Origin: Calothrix sp. NIES-4105
GTDB taxonomy: Bacteria; Cyanobacteriota; Cyanobacteriia; Cyanobacteriales; Nostocaceae
DNA: 64,000 nucleotides
NCBI RefSeq assembly: GCF_002368415.1
Contig: NZ_AP018290.1
Location: 9,415,717-9,479,716 of the forward strand
Direction: 5' to 3'
Under the pieces are notes generated by a model, which saw nothing but the letters and a program-made list of their open reading frames with translations, was not told the origin of the DNA and made no database searches. A program made the position numbers and the translations under genes. Of the stretch, positions 8,925 through 17,055 are shown piece by piece (position 1 is the first letter of the stretch; every line of letters starts with the position of its first letter).

Positions 8925-11087
8925 TCAAATATTCTCCAAAACCTTTAAAACATCAGCAGTTACCTGATACCGCTGCATAAAATCTATATCTACCATCTTG
9001 TCAATAATTGCCACTAACTCATCAGTAGCATCAGTAAATTCCTCCCAGTTACGTAAATTAGCATTTGTTTGAACTTGAATAGTAACTTTATTTGTTATTG
9101 AGTCTCTACGATAAGTTTTTGGAGCAATACCCGTCAAAGCTTCAATTCCCAACATACCTAGTGCATATATATCACTATTAAGTCGTGGTATTCCAGCCAT
9201 CTGTTCAGGAGGAGCATAACCTGCAGTTCCAATTGCAATTGTTAAGCTTTCTTGCTGCTCAGGTATAATTTGTTTAACGGCGCCATAATCGATTAAAACA
9301 ATATGCTCATCAGACTCGCGTCGAATTAAATTACTTGGTTTGACATCACGATGAATAATATCATAGCTATGAACAAAGCCAAGCACCTCTAAAACTTCTT
9401 TAAGTATATTTACAACTTCAGACTGTCTTAAACGTTGCCCAGGAAGTAACTCTTGAGAAAGTGGTTTGCCACGAATAAACTCTTGGACAATATAAAACTG
9501 TTGATTTTCCTCAAAAACAGCCATCAATTGAGGAATTTGCTTATGCTTACCCAAAGTTTCTAATATCTCAGCTTCAGTTTTAAACAAACGACTTAGAATT
9601 TCTAAATAGTCAGGTTCCAAAGAAGCAGGTCGCAACTGTTTAACAACGCATTTTGGACTACCAGGACGCTGAGTATCTATAGCTAAGTACGTATTACTAA
9701 ATCCTCCCGAACCTAAATTATCAATAATTTTATAGCGTGTATTTAGTAACGTATCTCGTAAAACTTCTTCTCCAAGGAAACTAGCAGCAGTACCTTGTTT
9801 TAAAGTCACTCCACTTTCACGCGATACAGCTTGTAACTGAGCAATTAAATCTTTTTGCTGTTTAACCAAGTGCGAAATTTCTTTTTGCTCTTGCTTTGCT
9901 TGATAAGCAGTGTAAGCAAGCATAGTACCAGATGACAGTACAAACCCCAAAGCCGGAGCTACAAACGGAACCCATCCTGCCTGGGTAAAAATAAAAAAAA
10001 TACCACCAAATAAAACTGCAATAATAGACACACCACTAACAGCTAACAAAAGTGGATGTTGAAGGCGCCAAACAAGCAAACCACCAATTAAAGCACATCC
10101 TCCAATCAGTAAAACCTCCCCCCACTCAGGTAAACTCCACAACAAAGGTTGCCCGTTCAAAACGACACTCAGAATTTGACTAACACTTTGAGCATGAATT
10201 TCCACCCCAGCCATATCACCAGAGTTATCTAACTTACCGCTACTATAAGGAGTCTTTAAAATATCCTTTAAACTTTCCGCCGTCGAACCAATTAAAACAA
10301 TACGATTTTTAATCAAATCAGGTTTAACTTGATCAGTAAGTATATCAGTAACAGTAACTTGCTCGGCAATCTTGCTCGAACGATAATTAAGCATAACTTG
10401 ATAACCACCAGCATCAGCCGCGCGGTAACCACCAAAATCATTTTGCAGACGTTTAAATATAATATTACGTAGCTTCAGTTCTTCATTTATATACTCAGCC
10501 CGAATATTTTGCACCTCCAAATACTTGAGTGCAAGCTGTAAACCAAAAGAAAACTCAGCAGAGCAAGATTGTGAAGGACTAAGCAATAAAAGATTGCGAC
10601 GAATAATACCATCAGTATCTTCAGCCACATCAACAAACCCCACCCTTTCAGCTTCAATTCCTTGAGGTGGAGGCGTACCAATATTTGTCTTATCAGTATG
10701 CTTACAAACAGGAGTAATAGTATCACTCAACCGTAAACGTTCCGATAACTTATCATGACCAGGATTAACAGGTTGGTCGCGAAAAATATCCAAACCAATC
10801 GCGCGGGGTTGAAATGAGTCAAGCTTACCCAAAAGCCGATCTAAAATCTCACCACTTAAAGGCCAACCCCACTTTCGTACATCCTTTTCAGTGACACCAA
10901 CAATTAACAAGCGAGAATCCACACCCGGTGAAGCACGCAACTGCTGCATTTGGTCATATACCCTAAGCTCCAAACCTTCTAAAACACCCAACTTTTGAAT
11001 CCCAACAAGCATCATCGTCACAACGGCGCCAGACAATAACACTACAGATTGAGATTTTGTAAATATTTTCTTTAAGCTTTTAAACAT
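8925..11087 (-). CDS. CHASE2-sensor transmembrane serine/threonine kinase
   Basis: The 720-residue protein has an N-terminal helix, an extracytoplasmic CHASE2 domain (about 35-325, with VVLIGSTAESLKD), about three transmembrane helices (about 325-395), a short coiled coil, and a C-terminal Hanks-type kinase (about 450-718). Kinase motifs are intact: glycine loop GSGGFSNTY, the Lys in VVKQL, catalytic loop IIHRDVKPSNLI, LIDYGAVKQ in place of DFG (Asp kept), and GTAGYAPPEQ. It should phosphorylate Ser/Thr in response to an unknown signal. It lies between the FHA-MGS gene and the WD40 gene, so the neighbouring FHA proteins are natural readers of its phosphothreonines. Confidence 0.92.
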   Translation of the reverse strand: MFKSLKKIFTKSQSVVLLSGAVVTMMLVGIQKLGVLEGLELRVYDQMQQLRASPGVDSRLLIVGVTEKDVRKWGWPLSGEILDRLLGKLDSFQPRAIGLDIFRDQPVNPGHDKLSERLRLSDTITPVCKHTDKTNIGTPPPQGIEAERVGFVDVAEDTDGIIRRNLLLLSPSQSCSAEFSFGLQLALKYLEVQNIRAEYINEELKLRNIIFKRLQNDFGGYRAADAGGYQVMLNYRSSKIAEQVTVTDILTDQVKPDLIKNRIVLIGSTAESLKDILKTPYSSGKLDNSGDMAGVEIHAQSVSQILSVVLNGQPLLWSLPEWGEVLLIGGCALIGGLLVWRLQHPLLLAVSGVSIIAVLFGGIFFIFTQAGWVPFVAPALGFVLSSGTMLAYTAYQAKQEQKEISHLVKQQKDLIAQLQAVSRESGVTLKQGTAASFLGEEVLRDTLLNTRYKIIDNLGSGGFSNTYLAIDTQRPGSPKCVVKQLRPASLEPDYLEILSRLFKTEAEILETLGKHKQIPQLMAVFEENQQFYIVQEFIRGKPLSQELLPGQRLRQSEVVNILKEVLEVLGFVHSYDIIHRDVKPSNLIRRESDEHIVLIDYGAVKQIIPEQQESLTIAIGTAGYAPPEQMAGIPRLNSDIYALGMLGIEALTGIAPKTYRRDSITNKVTIQVQTNANLRNWEEFTDATDELVAIIDKMVDIDFMQRYQVTADVLKVLENI

Positions 11088-11098
11088 AAATATAATAG

Positions 11099-11290
11099 TG
11101 CTGAAGAATAGTGCTGAAGAATAGTGCTGAGTAGAAAGTGCTGAGTAGAAAGTGCTGAGTGCTGAGTTGTAGGGTGGGCACTGCCCACCTTACAAGAAGC
11201 AGAGTTATAAGTATTACTCAGCACTCAGCACTCATCACTCAGCACTCATCACTCAGCACTCAACACTCAGCACGAGCGCACTCATCACTC
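11099..11290. repeat. Heptamer repeat arms flanking a GGTGGGCA/TGCCCACC palindrome
   Basis: GTGCTGAGT-type repeats (11099-11168) and their complement ACTCAGCAC-type repeats (11217-11285) flank a 17-base palindrome at 11173-11189 (GGTGGGCAC and its complement). Together they could fold into a long hairpin filling the gap between the kinase and the FHA-MGS gene. These are short tandemly repeated repetitive sequences typical of Nostocales. Confidence 0.8.
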
Positions 11291-13165
11291 TTAGTCCTTC
11301 AAATTTTTGAGATAATGAACAACCGCCTGCGCCGTCGGTAAATTAGTTGCAAGTAAAACATTGTTAATATTGCATATTCTTAACAACGCTTCTTCATTGG
11401 CTTGACCAGGTTGAGGCACCATCAAATCTCTTAAGAAAATAACAGCTAAAATTTCACCAGAGTTAACCAGCGAATTAATAGCTTGATATCCTCCCGAAGT
11501 TGGTGGGGGAATTTCCTGAGTAACACTTAAACCAGTATTCTTATACAAATCATCGCTAAAAGTTTGCCACGTTCTTGTTAGGCAGCACGATAAAAACTGC
11601 TCATGTTCAGAAACCAATTGAGCCAGTTCAGATTTTTTACTCTCGTGACCTACAAGTACTATTTGCTTTTCTTCAAGAACTTTAGCAAGCTGTATATGTG
11701 GTTCTTCTAATTCTTCAACTTCTTCGGTTTCTTGAGTTGCAACTGATTCGTTCTCTGGCTCAGGTGTTATATCAGAAACTTCTTCAGACACTAATTCGGG
11801 CACTAATTCTTCCTCTGCTTCATCTTCGTATTCTTGATGTGCAATATCCTCAGTTTTATGTTCGGCGCCTGCTATATTATCATTTTGATTATCAATATCA
11901 TTAGCTTGAACAGCAGTATAATCAGGCGTATGCTCAGAGACTTGATTTTCTGGTTCTGAGCTTGTTACATCCTCTATTTGATGTTCGGTATCTTCGATAT
12001 GCTCGGCGCCAGCAATCTCACCTTGTTGATTATCTATATCATTAGCTTGAACAATAGTATAATCAGGTGTATGCTCAGAAACTTGATTTTCTGGTTCTGA
12101 GTTTGTTACATCCTCAGTTTGGTGTTCGGTATCTTCGATATGCTCGGCGCCAGCAATCTCATCTTCTTGATTATCAATATCATTAGCTTGAACAACAGTA
12201 TAATCAGGTGTATGCTCAGATATTTGATTTTCTGGTTCTGAGCTTGTTACATCCTCGGTTTGATGTTCGGTATGTTCGATATGCTCGGCGCCAGCAATCT
12301 CATCTTGATTATCAATATCATTAGCTTGGACAACAGTATAATCAGGCGTATGCTCGGATATTTGATTTTCTGGTTCTGAGCTTGTTACATCCTCGGTTTG
12401 GTGTTCGGTATCTTCGATATGCTCGGCGCCAGCAATCTCACCTTGTTGATTATCTATATCATTAGCTTGAACAACAGTATAATCAGGCGTATGCTCAGAG
12501 ACTTGATTTTCTGGTTCTGAGCTTGTTACATCCTCGGTTTGGTGTTCGGTATCTTCGATATGTTCGGCGCCAGCAATCTCATCTTGATTATTTATATTAT
12601 TATCATTATTATCGTCCGAAGATGCAACGTTATCAGGTGCAGAAACATCTTCAGACTGGATAAAAGTCGGTTCAGATTTTTCAACTGGTGCTTCTACTAC
12701 TTCAGAGGTATTGACAAGACTTTGTTCTTGTGGAATAGGCACTTGTAATTGTTCGGGTTGTTGTGCCTCAACACTAGCATTTTGGCGCCGATTAGAAAAA
12801 ACAGAAGGGTTAATAATTCTAACAACAGTTTCCGCTTGCTGAGAGTCAGGCATTTCTTCTTCTAACATCAGCACAAAATCACCGATGCGAATAATATCGC
12901 CATTTTGAAGCATGTATGATTGGTCTTTTTGTGCGAGTTTCCCGTTAACTATAGAGCCATTTCTACTACCAGTATCAGAGAAATAATAATGCCCACCTTG
13001 ATAAAAGAACTTTCCATGTAATCTACTAACATCATCGCTATCAAGAACTAAATCAGAATCAGGGGAACGACCGATTAAACATTCGCTTCCTCTTCTAGTA
13101 GTTATACTTAAGTCTACTTCCTCAAATTGGGTTTGCGTGGGAGATGTTGCAACTTTTACTTTCAT
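11291..13165 (-). CDS. FHA domain, acidic tandem repeats, and methylglyoxal-synthase-like domain
   Basis: The product has 624 residues. An N-terminal FHA domain (about 29-100; CLIGRSPDSD, SRLHGKF, GSRNGSIVNG) is followed by a disordered acidic region with five full copies of a unit of about 45 residues (EIAGAEHIEDTEHQTEDV, then HTPDYTVVQANDIDNQ). The last 125 residues match the methylglyoxal synthase fold (KQIVLVGHESKK; SGGYQAINSLVNSGEI; LLRICNINNVLLATN). The catalytic Asp of E. coli MgsA in GGD is Tyr here (GGY), and the HDPD segment is lost, so enzyme activity is unlikely; the domain may bind phosphate or a small ligand. It is first among the signalling genes after the structural genes and is followed by the kinase. 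Confidence 0.82.
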   Translation of the reverse strand: MKVKVATSPTQTQFEEVDLSITTRRGSECLIGRSPDSDLVLDSDDVSRLHGKFFYQGGHYYFSDTGSRNGSIVNGKLAQKDQSYMLQNGDIIRIGDFVLMLEEEMPDSQQAETVVRIINPSVFSNRRQNASVEAQQPEQLQVPIPQEQSLVNTSEVVEAPVEKSEPTFIQSEDVSAPDNVASSDDNNDNNINNQDEIAGAEHIEDTEHQTEDVTSSEPENQVSEHTPDYTVVQANDIDNQQGEIAGAEHIEDTEHQTEDVTSSEPENQISEHTPDYTVVQANDIDNQDEIAGAEHIEHTEHQTEDVTSSEPENQISEHTPDYTVVQANDIDNQEDEIAGAEHIEDTEHQTEDVTNSEPENQVSEHTPDYTIVQANDIDNQQGEIAGAEHIEDTEHQIEDVTSSEPENQVSEHTPDYTAVQANDIDNQNDNIAGAEHKTEDIAHQEYEDEAEEELVPELVSEEVSDITPEPENESVATQETEEVEELEEPHIQLAKVLEEKQIVLVGHESKKSELAQLVSEHEQFLSCCLTRTWQTFSDDLYKNTGLSVTQEIPPPTSGGYQAINSLVNSGEILAVIFLRDLMVPQPGQANEEALLRICNINNVLLATNLPTAQAVVHYLKNLKD

Positions 13166-13183
13166 ATTCAGGTTTTAGTTAAT

Positions 13184-13336
13184 TTAATAGTGGATTTTCT
13201 GGTTAATTTTATTTATTTCCGCTACCCATCGTTGGCGAGTAATATGTTCTAGGTTAAAAATCTCGTCTTGCGACCAATGGAAATGGTAGGCAATGAAAGC
13301 TACCTCCTCATATAAAGTATCTGAGGGGTAGCTCAT
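13184..13336 (-). CDS. Small DUF6760-like eCIS protein (50 aa)
   Basis: The 50-residue frame begins MSYPSDTLYEEVAFIAYHFH and continues with HWSQDEIFNLEH and RQRWVAEINKIN, matching the short DUF6760-type proteins found next to tail-assembly genes in eCIS clusters. It resembles GpE-like partners of tail assembly chaperones. Its ATG overlaps the stop codon of the upstream assembly protein by one base (TAATG), a clear sign of translational coupling. It is 18 bp ahead of the FHA-MGS gene. Confidence 0.82.
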   Translation of the reverse strand: MSYPSDTLYEEVAFIAYHFHWSQDEIFNLEHITRQRWVAEINKINQKIHY

Positions 13337-13710
13337 TACTCCCCCGCAAATTCCAACCTCACATTAAATTGCGTATCACAATGTGGACAATGCGTAGGAA
13401 TATGAGTATTACCCTGCTGATTAATTCGGTTGTAAAACTCTCGAAGAAAAGAGATATCTTGTAATACCAACCCTTCCAATTGTTCAGGAGTCACAGAATT
13501 CAAACTGCCTAAACGCGAGATAACCAAAGAAAACATAACTAAGGCGCCGTAAGCTGGATTATCCTGAACTATACGCTCTTGCTGCACCATAATTTCATCC
13601 TTGGCAGTAGCTAAACGCATTACACCATGACGATGCACACGGTTTTGAGCATCAATAAATCCTCTAGGAAGCGTAAAATTGAATTCAGTACAAATTTCCT
13701 TACGACGCAT
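13336..13710 (-). CDS. Phage tail assembly-like protein of the eCIS, zinc-ribbon variant
   Basis: The ATG at 13710 starts MRRKEICTEFNFTLPRGFID, which aligns with the start of the paralogue upstream (MFATEFEFTLPKGYID). An in-frame start 39 bases further up would run into a G-rich intergenic repeat and is rejected. The 124-residue protein shares HRHGVMRLATAKDEI with its paralogue but ends with a CPHC knuckle and FNVRLEF, suggesting a metal-binding tail. The family assists tube and sheath assembly. It is translationally coupled to the 50-aa DUF6760-like gene. Confidence 0.78.
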   Translation of the reverse strand: MRRKEICTEFNFTLPRGFIDAQNRVHRHGVMRLATAKDEIMVQQERIVQDNPAYGALVMFSLVISRLGSLNSVTPEQLEGLVLQDISFLREFYNRINQQGNTHIPTHCPHCDTQFNVRLEFAGE

Positions 13711-13735
13711 AAAAAAATAATACCTAACTTTAAAA

Positions 13736-13772
13736 TCCCCCCCTTCCACGCTTTCTTGTTAGGGGGGATCAA
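13736..13772. repeat. Short palindromic intergenic repeat (CCCCCC/GGGGGG type)
   Basis: TCCCCCCCTTCCACGC is followed after a few bases by AGGGGGGATCAAA, an inverted repeat that recurs at about 8895-8927 and 25270-25350. It separates the two tail-assembly-like genes and may act as a weak terminator or processing site. Confidence 0.5.
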
Positions 13773-13774
13773 AC

Positions 13775-14113
13775 TTAATTCTGAACGACCACAGCAGATT
13801 CAGATTCAGACGAAGGAGTCGCAGGTTCCAAGCCATTGATTTCACGATAGAAATCCTGGAGGTAATTTAAATCCTGGCTAAAAAAGCTCTCGACTATCGC
13901 AGGAGTAACTTCAGATAAAGCGCCTAAACGAGTAATCACGCGCGACAAAATAATAATCGTGGCATAAGCAGCATTTGCTTTAACGCGCGGGTCACGCAAA
14001 GGAGAAATTTCGTCTATCGCTGTTGATAACCTCATTACACCCTTACGATGGAGGTTGCCCGAAGTATCTATATATCCCTTCGGCAACGTAAATTCAAACT
14101 CTGTAGCAAACAT
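13775..14113 (-). CDS. Phage tail assembly-like protein of the eCIS
   Basis: The 112-residue protein (MFATEFEFTLPKGYIDTSGN, RKGVMRLSTAIDEISPL, ILSRVITRLGALSEVTP) is paralogous to the neighbour at 13336-13710 but lacks the C-terminal Cys knuckle. This family is annotated as phage tail assembly protein in eCIS clusters. It follows the tube gene by 20 bp on the same strand and is clearly part of the structural operon. Confidence 0.8.
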   Translation of the reverse strand: MFATEFEFTLPKGYIDTSGNLHRKGVMRLSTAIDEISPLRDPRVKANAAYATIIILSRVITRLGALSEVTPAIVESFFSQDLNYLQDFYREINGLEPATPSSESESAVVVQN

Positions 14114-14133
14114 AGTCTGTTATATAACCTCCA

Positions 14134-14625
14134 TTACTTCACCCGTTTGAATTCCTCAAAAGCAACTTCAACTTCCTCAATTTCTATTTCTGTGCTGCGC
14201 GCGTTAACATCAGCAATTTTGTAACGAGTGGGCCAAGCACCTGCTAATTCAAACCTGGCAACTTCCTGACTTGCTTGATTATAAATTGACAAAGAAACAA
14301 GTTTTCTCTGCTTTGCCCATTGACCTGTTTGAACCTTATCAAACCAATTCCAAAAATCTATCGAGTTGGTCATACCTCTACGAAGAGTAATATTACCACT
14401 CTTAACATTGCCTGGAATTTTGGTTCTGACTGGTAAACCTTTAGATTGTCCGCTTCCCCAAGTTTGAGAAGTAACCTCACAAATTTCGATTACATCCTGC
14501 GTTCTGGTAAAACCTTGACACTCCAAGAAGTAAGCGTCAGGACCTTGCTGCCCGTCTAAGTCTAATCCCAAATAGAAACGGTGCGCGGTTAGAATTTCAG
14601 CATTTGTTCCAGCTGCTTGTACCAC
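14134..14625 (-). CDS. eCIS inner tube protein (T4 gp19/Hcp-like)
   Basis: The 163-residue protein belongs to the T4-like tail tube family: AHRFYLGLDLDG, FLECQGFTRTQDVIE, VKSGNITLRRGMTNS, FWNWFDKVQTGQWAKQRK and a C-terminal EIEEVEVAFEEFKRVK. Such proteins form stacked hexameric rings of the inner tube. It is one of three tube paralogues in the window (others at 14647 and 24575), probably an inner tube ring or tube-initiator variant. It is 21 bp from the upstream tube gene. Confidence 0.92.
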   Translation of the reverse strand: MVQAAGTNAEILTAHRFYLGLDLDGQQGPDAYFLECQGFTRTQDVIEICEVTSQTWGSGQSKGLPVRTKIPGNVKSGNITLRRGMTNSIDFWNWFDKVQTGQWAKQRKLVSLSIYNQASQEVARFELAGAWPTRYKIADVNARSTEIEIEEVEVAFEEFKRVK

Positions 14626-14646
14626 TGTTTTACTCCACGCTATTTA

Positions 14647-15102
14647 TTACTTGGTACGTTTAATTCCTTCGTGAACCAATTCGATTGTTTCATTTGCCAT
14701 ATCGCCACCAGATGCTGTTAACGTAGGCCCTGTGTATTTACAGGGATAACAATTTGTGATGTCCCAACGTGCTTTTTCACTATTTTGCTGGTCGTAAGCA
14801 ACTACTGAAGCAGTTTTGCGCTTTTGTTTCCACTGCCGAGAGTCTCCCATGTCTTTGTTACAATCTTCATACCACGTGTATAAATCTTTATCATCAGTCG
14901 CAATTAATTTTAGTGTTATGTTTGTAAATTTTACGACAGTAGGTGTTGCTTGTCGTGAGAGTCTTCCTTGCTTTGATGAGCCGTGAACTTCTTGAGCAGG
15001 GGTGTTTTCTATACCTAAGCCGCTTATTTCTTTGATAAATTTGTCTGTTAGTCCGTCTGCTTCAAAGTAAAATTTACAAGCGGTTAGAAATTCTCCTGGC
15101 AT
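14647..15102 (-). CDS. eCIS inner tube protein (second paralogue)
   Basis: The 151-residue tube protein starts MPGEFLTACKFYFEADGL and contains FIKEISGLGIENTPAQEVHG, KFTNITLKLIATDDKDLY and a C-terminal ETIELVHEGIKRTK. This is the T4-type tube fold with a different groove from its neighbour. Tandem tube paralogues usually divide labour between the main tube and the baseplate-proximal ring. It precedes the 14134 gene in the operon and follows the sheath gene across a tandem-repeat array. Confidence 0.9.
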   Translation of the reverse strand: MPGEFLTACKFYFEADGLTDKFIKEISGLGIENTPAQEVHGSSKQGRLSRQATPTVVKFTNITLKLIATDDKDLYTWYEDCNKDMGDSRQWKQKRKTASVVAYDQQNSEKARWDITNCYPCKYTGPTLTASGGDMANETIELVHEGIKRTK

Positions 15103-15167
15103 AATTTTTTAACTCCTTTGCGATTAGTTATTTATTCAAAGAATAATTTGTGCTGACGTGATTTTGG

Positions 15168-15313
15168 TAGAGACGCGATATTGGTGGAGACGCGATATTG
15201 GTGGAGACGCGATATTGGTGGAGACGCGATATTGGTGGAGACGCGATATTGGTGGAGACGCGATATTGGTGGAGACGCGATATTGGTGGAGACGCGATTA
15301 ATCGCGTCTCTAC
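15168..15313. repeat. Eight-copy 17-bp tandem repeat ending in a palindrome
   Basis: Eight copies of GAGACGCGATATTGGTG (17 bp) run from 15171. The last copy turns into the palindrome GAGACGCGATT plus its complement, the same element found complete at 17017-17044. The array fills the gap between the sheath and tube genes, and the sheath stop codon (15310-15312) lies inside its end. Confidence 0.92.
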
Positions 15314-16977
15314 TGTTGTTCGTCGTCTTCAATACCGTTCCATTGGCTGATACGGAGGATAACGAACTCTGCTGGTCTAACAGGGCATACGCCGACTTCG
15401 ATGTATAATCTACCTAGAATTCTTGTGTCTGGTGGATTTAGTTCTTCGTCGCATTTGACGTAAAATGCTTGTTCAGGTGAGGAGCCAAATAATGCTCCTT
15501 CACGCCAGATTCTTTCTAGGAAATTACTTACTGTTCGTCGCACGCGCGCCCACAAGTCTTCGTCGTTTGGCTCAAATACTACCCATTGAGTACCTAGTTC
15601 CAAAGATTTTTCAATGTAGCTAATTAATCTACGAACGCTGATATAACGCCATTCGGTTTTATCTGGTTCTACTAGTGTACGGGCGCCCCATATCCGAATG
15701 CCTCGATTGGGAAATCTACGAATGCAATTTATACCAAGTGGGTTTAAAAGTTCTTGTTCACGGAAATTGGTATCGTAGTCTAAACCAATTACTCCTCTAG
15801 GAACCTCATTTGCAGGCGCCTTGTAAACTCCACGAGTTTCATCAGTACGACCCCAAACGCCCATAACATGACCGCAAGGAGGAACACTAATTGGGTTGCC
15901 ACGGTCGCGCGGGTTGGCTACTTTAATCCAAGGATAATAAAGAGCGCCGAACATCGAACGACGATTAAATCTATTTAACCATTCCACAACCTGTTGTGGT
16001 TTAGGACAGTCGGGAGGAGAATCAAGAACTACCATGCGATTAGGTGGGTTAGGAATATCGCCACTGTTGGCGCCTTCGCACATGCTAATCATCAATTCCA
16101 TGATGCCGTGAACTTGGTCTAAGTTCATTAGTTCCGATTGATACGCACGCATCAAATCAGGACAAGCAACCATTGTGATTTCATCAATTTCAAATAAACC
16201 ACGTACCCCTGTACGGTCATCACGCACACCCTCAATATCGCTAGAAAATCTATCGGGTGCAGTGGCAACTATTGGCGCCGCGAGTTCATACTGACCATTT
16301 CCAGGACGACGTGCTAAAGGTTGTCCAGTTTGAGATATATCCTCGATTGTAATGAACATTGAATTTCTCAATGCCGCAACCGCATAAGTTGCAAATTGAC
16401 CATTCCCATCACGGTTCATTGTCAAGTTGTCATACTCTTCAAGAGTTTCATCACCTCGACGAATTTGCACCTTGAAGTACTCACCTGTATTTGGTGGCAC
16501 CGACCCTTCTGTTCCTTCTGGTAAAGCACGAGGTCCACTATCGCTAATCAAAATTGTAATAGTGCCTGCTGAAATTTGCTCAGGACGCATATTAAAACGT
16601 AGCGACGGACGATTGCCTCGACCAGTAATCCGAAGTGAAGCTGGTTGTGGGTCTGGAGGTTTAGGGGCGCCGGGTAATGAAGTACCAATACTAGTAATCC
16701 AACAGCGACCACCACCATTCATAAAGTAGCCGTAGACAGCAAAAGGCAAATAAGCATTGAAATCAGTATAACCATCCGAATTAGGACGGCTAAAATAGTT
16801 TAAGTACTGTGTCCAGTTAGTAACAAGCATCGGCTTGAATAACTCAGCCCCACCACGCACATCTTCAGTAAAACCAACAAATCCGGCAATGGCAGTACTA
16901 ACACCTTCAATTGGACGACTACCACGGTCTATTTCTTCTATATAGACACCAGGAGCGAAATAATCAAGTCTTGGCAT
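15310..16977 (-). CDS. eCIS contractile sheath protein
   Basis: The 555-residue protein starts MPRLDYFAPGVYIEEIDRGS, the hallmark N-terminus of phage/eCIS sheath proteins, with STAIAGFVGF next. The C-terminal half has GIRIWGARTL, YISVRRLISYIEKSL, QWVVFEPND and the terminal strand segment VGVCPVRPAEFVILRISQW, which mediates inter-subunit donation. Contraction of the sheath drives the tube out. Only one sheath gene is present, whereas Afp/PVC clusters have three. The stop codon is supplied by the adjoining 17-bp repeat array. Confidence 0.96.
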   Translation of the reverse strand: MPRLDYFAPGVYIEEIDRGSRPIEGVSTAIAGFVGFTEDVRGGAELFKPMLVTNWTQYLNYFSRPNSDGYTDFNAYLPFAVYGYFMNGGGRCWITSIGTSLPGAPKPPDPQPASLRITGRGNRPSLRFNMRPEQISAGTITILISDSGPRALPEGTEGSVPPNTGEYFKVQIRRGDETLEEYDNLTMNRDGNGQFATYAVAALRNSMFITIEDISQTGQPLARRPGNGQYELAAPIVATAPDRFSSDIEGVRDDRTGVRGLFEIDEITMVACPDLMRAYQSELMNLDQVHGIMELMISMCEGANSGDIPNPPNRMVVLDSPPDCPKPQQVVEWLNRFNRRSMFGALYYPWIKVANPRDRGNPISVPPCGHVMGVWGRTDETRGVYKAPANEVPRGVIGLDYDTNFREQELLNPLGINCIRRFPNRGIRIWGARTLVEPDKTEWRYISVRRLISYIEKSLELGTQWVVFEPNDEDLWARVRRTVSNFLERIWREGALFGSSPEQAFYVKCDEELNPPDTRILGRLYIEVGVCPVRPAEFVILRISQWNGIEDDEQQ

Positions 16978-17016
16978 GAAAATATCTCCAATCTAATCAA
17001 TCTAATCACCCACCAT

Positions 17017-17044
17017 GTAGAGACGCGATTAATCGCGTCTCTAC
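17017..17044. repeat. 28-bp perfect palindrome
   Basis: GTAGAGACGCGATT is followed directly by its reverse complement. The element lies between the DUF4255 and sheath genes and reappears at the end of the tandem array at 15289-15313. It is a dispersed mini-element common in Nostocales and may act as a transcript hairpin. Confidence 0.9.
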
Positions 17045-17055
17045 GAACGTGCGAA

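Noticed and set aside
15168-15313. Possible CRISPR array
   Set aside because: Units are contiguous 17-bp copies without unique spacers, so this is a tandem repeat.
15132-15408. Open frames on both strands across the 17-bp tandem array
   Set aside because: Produced by the repeat itself; the translated peptides are simple repeats with no start signal, and they overlap the sheath C-terminus.
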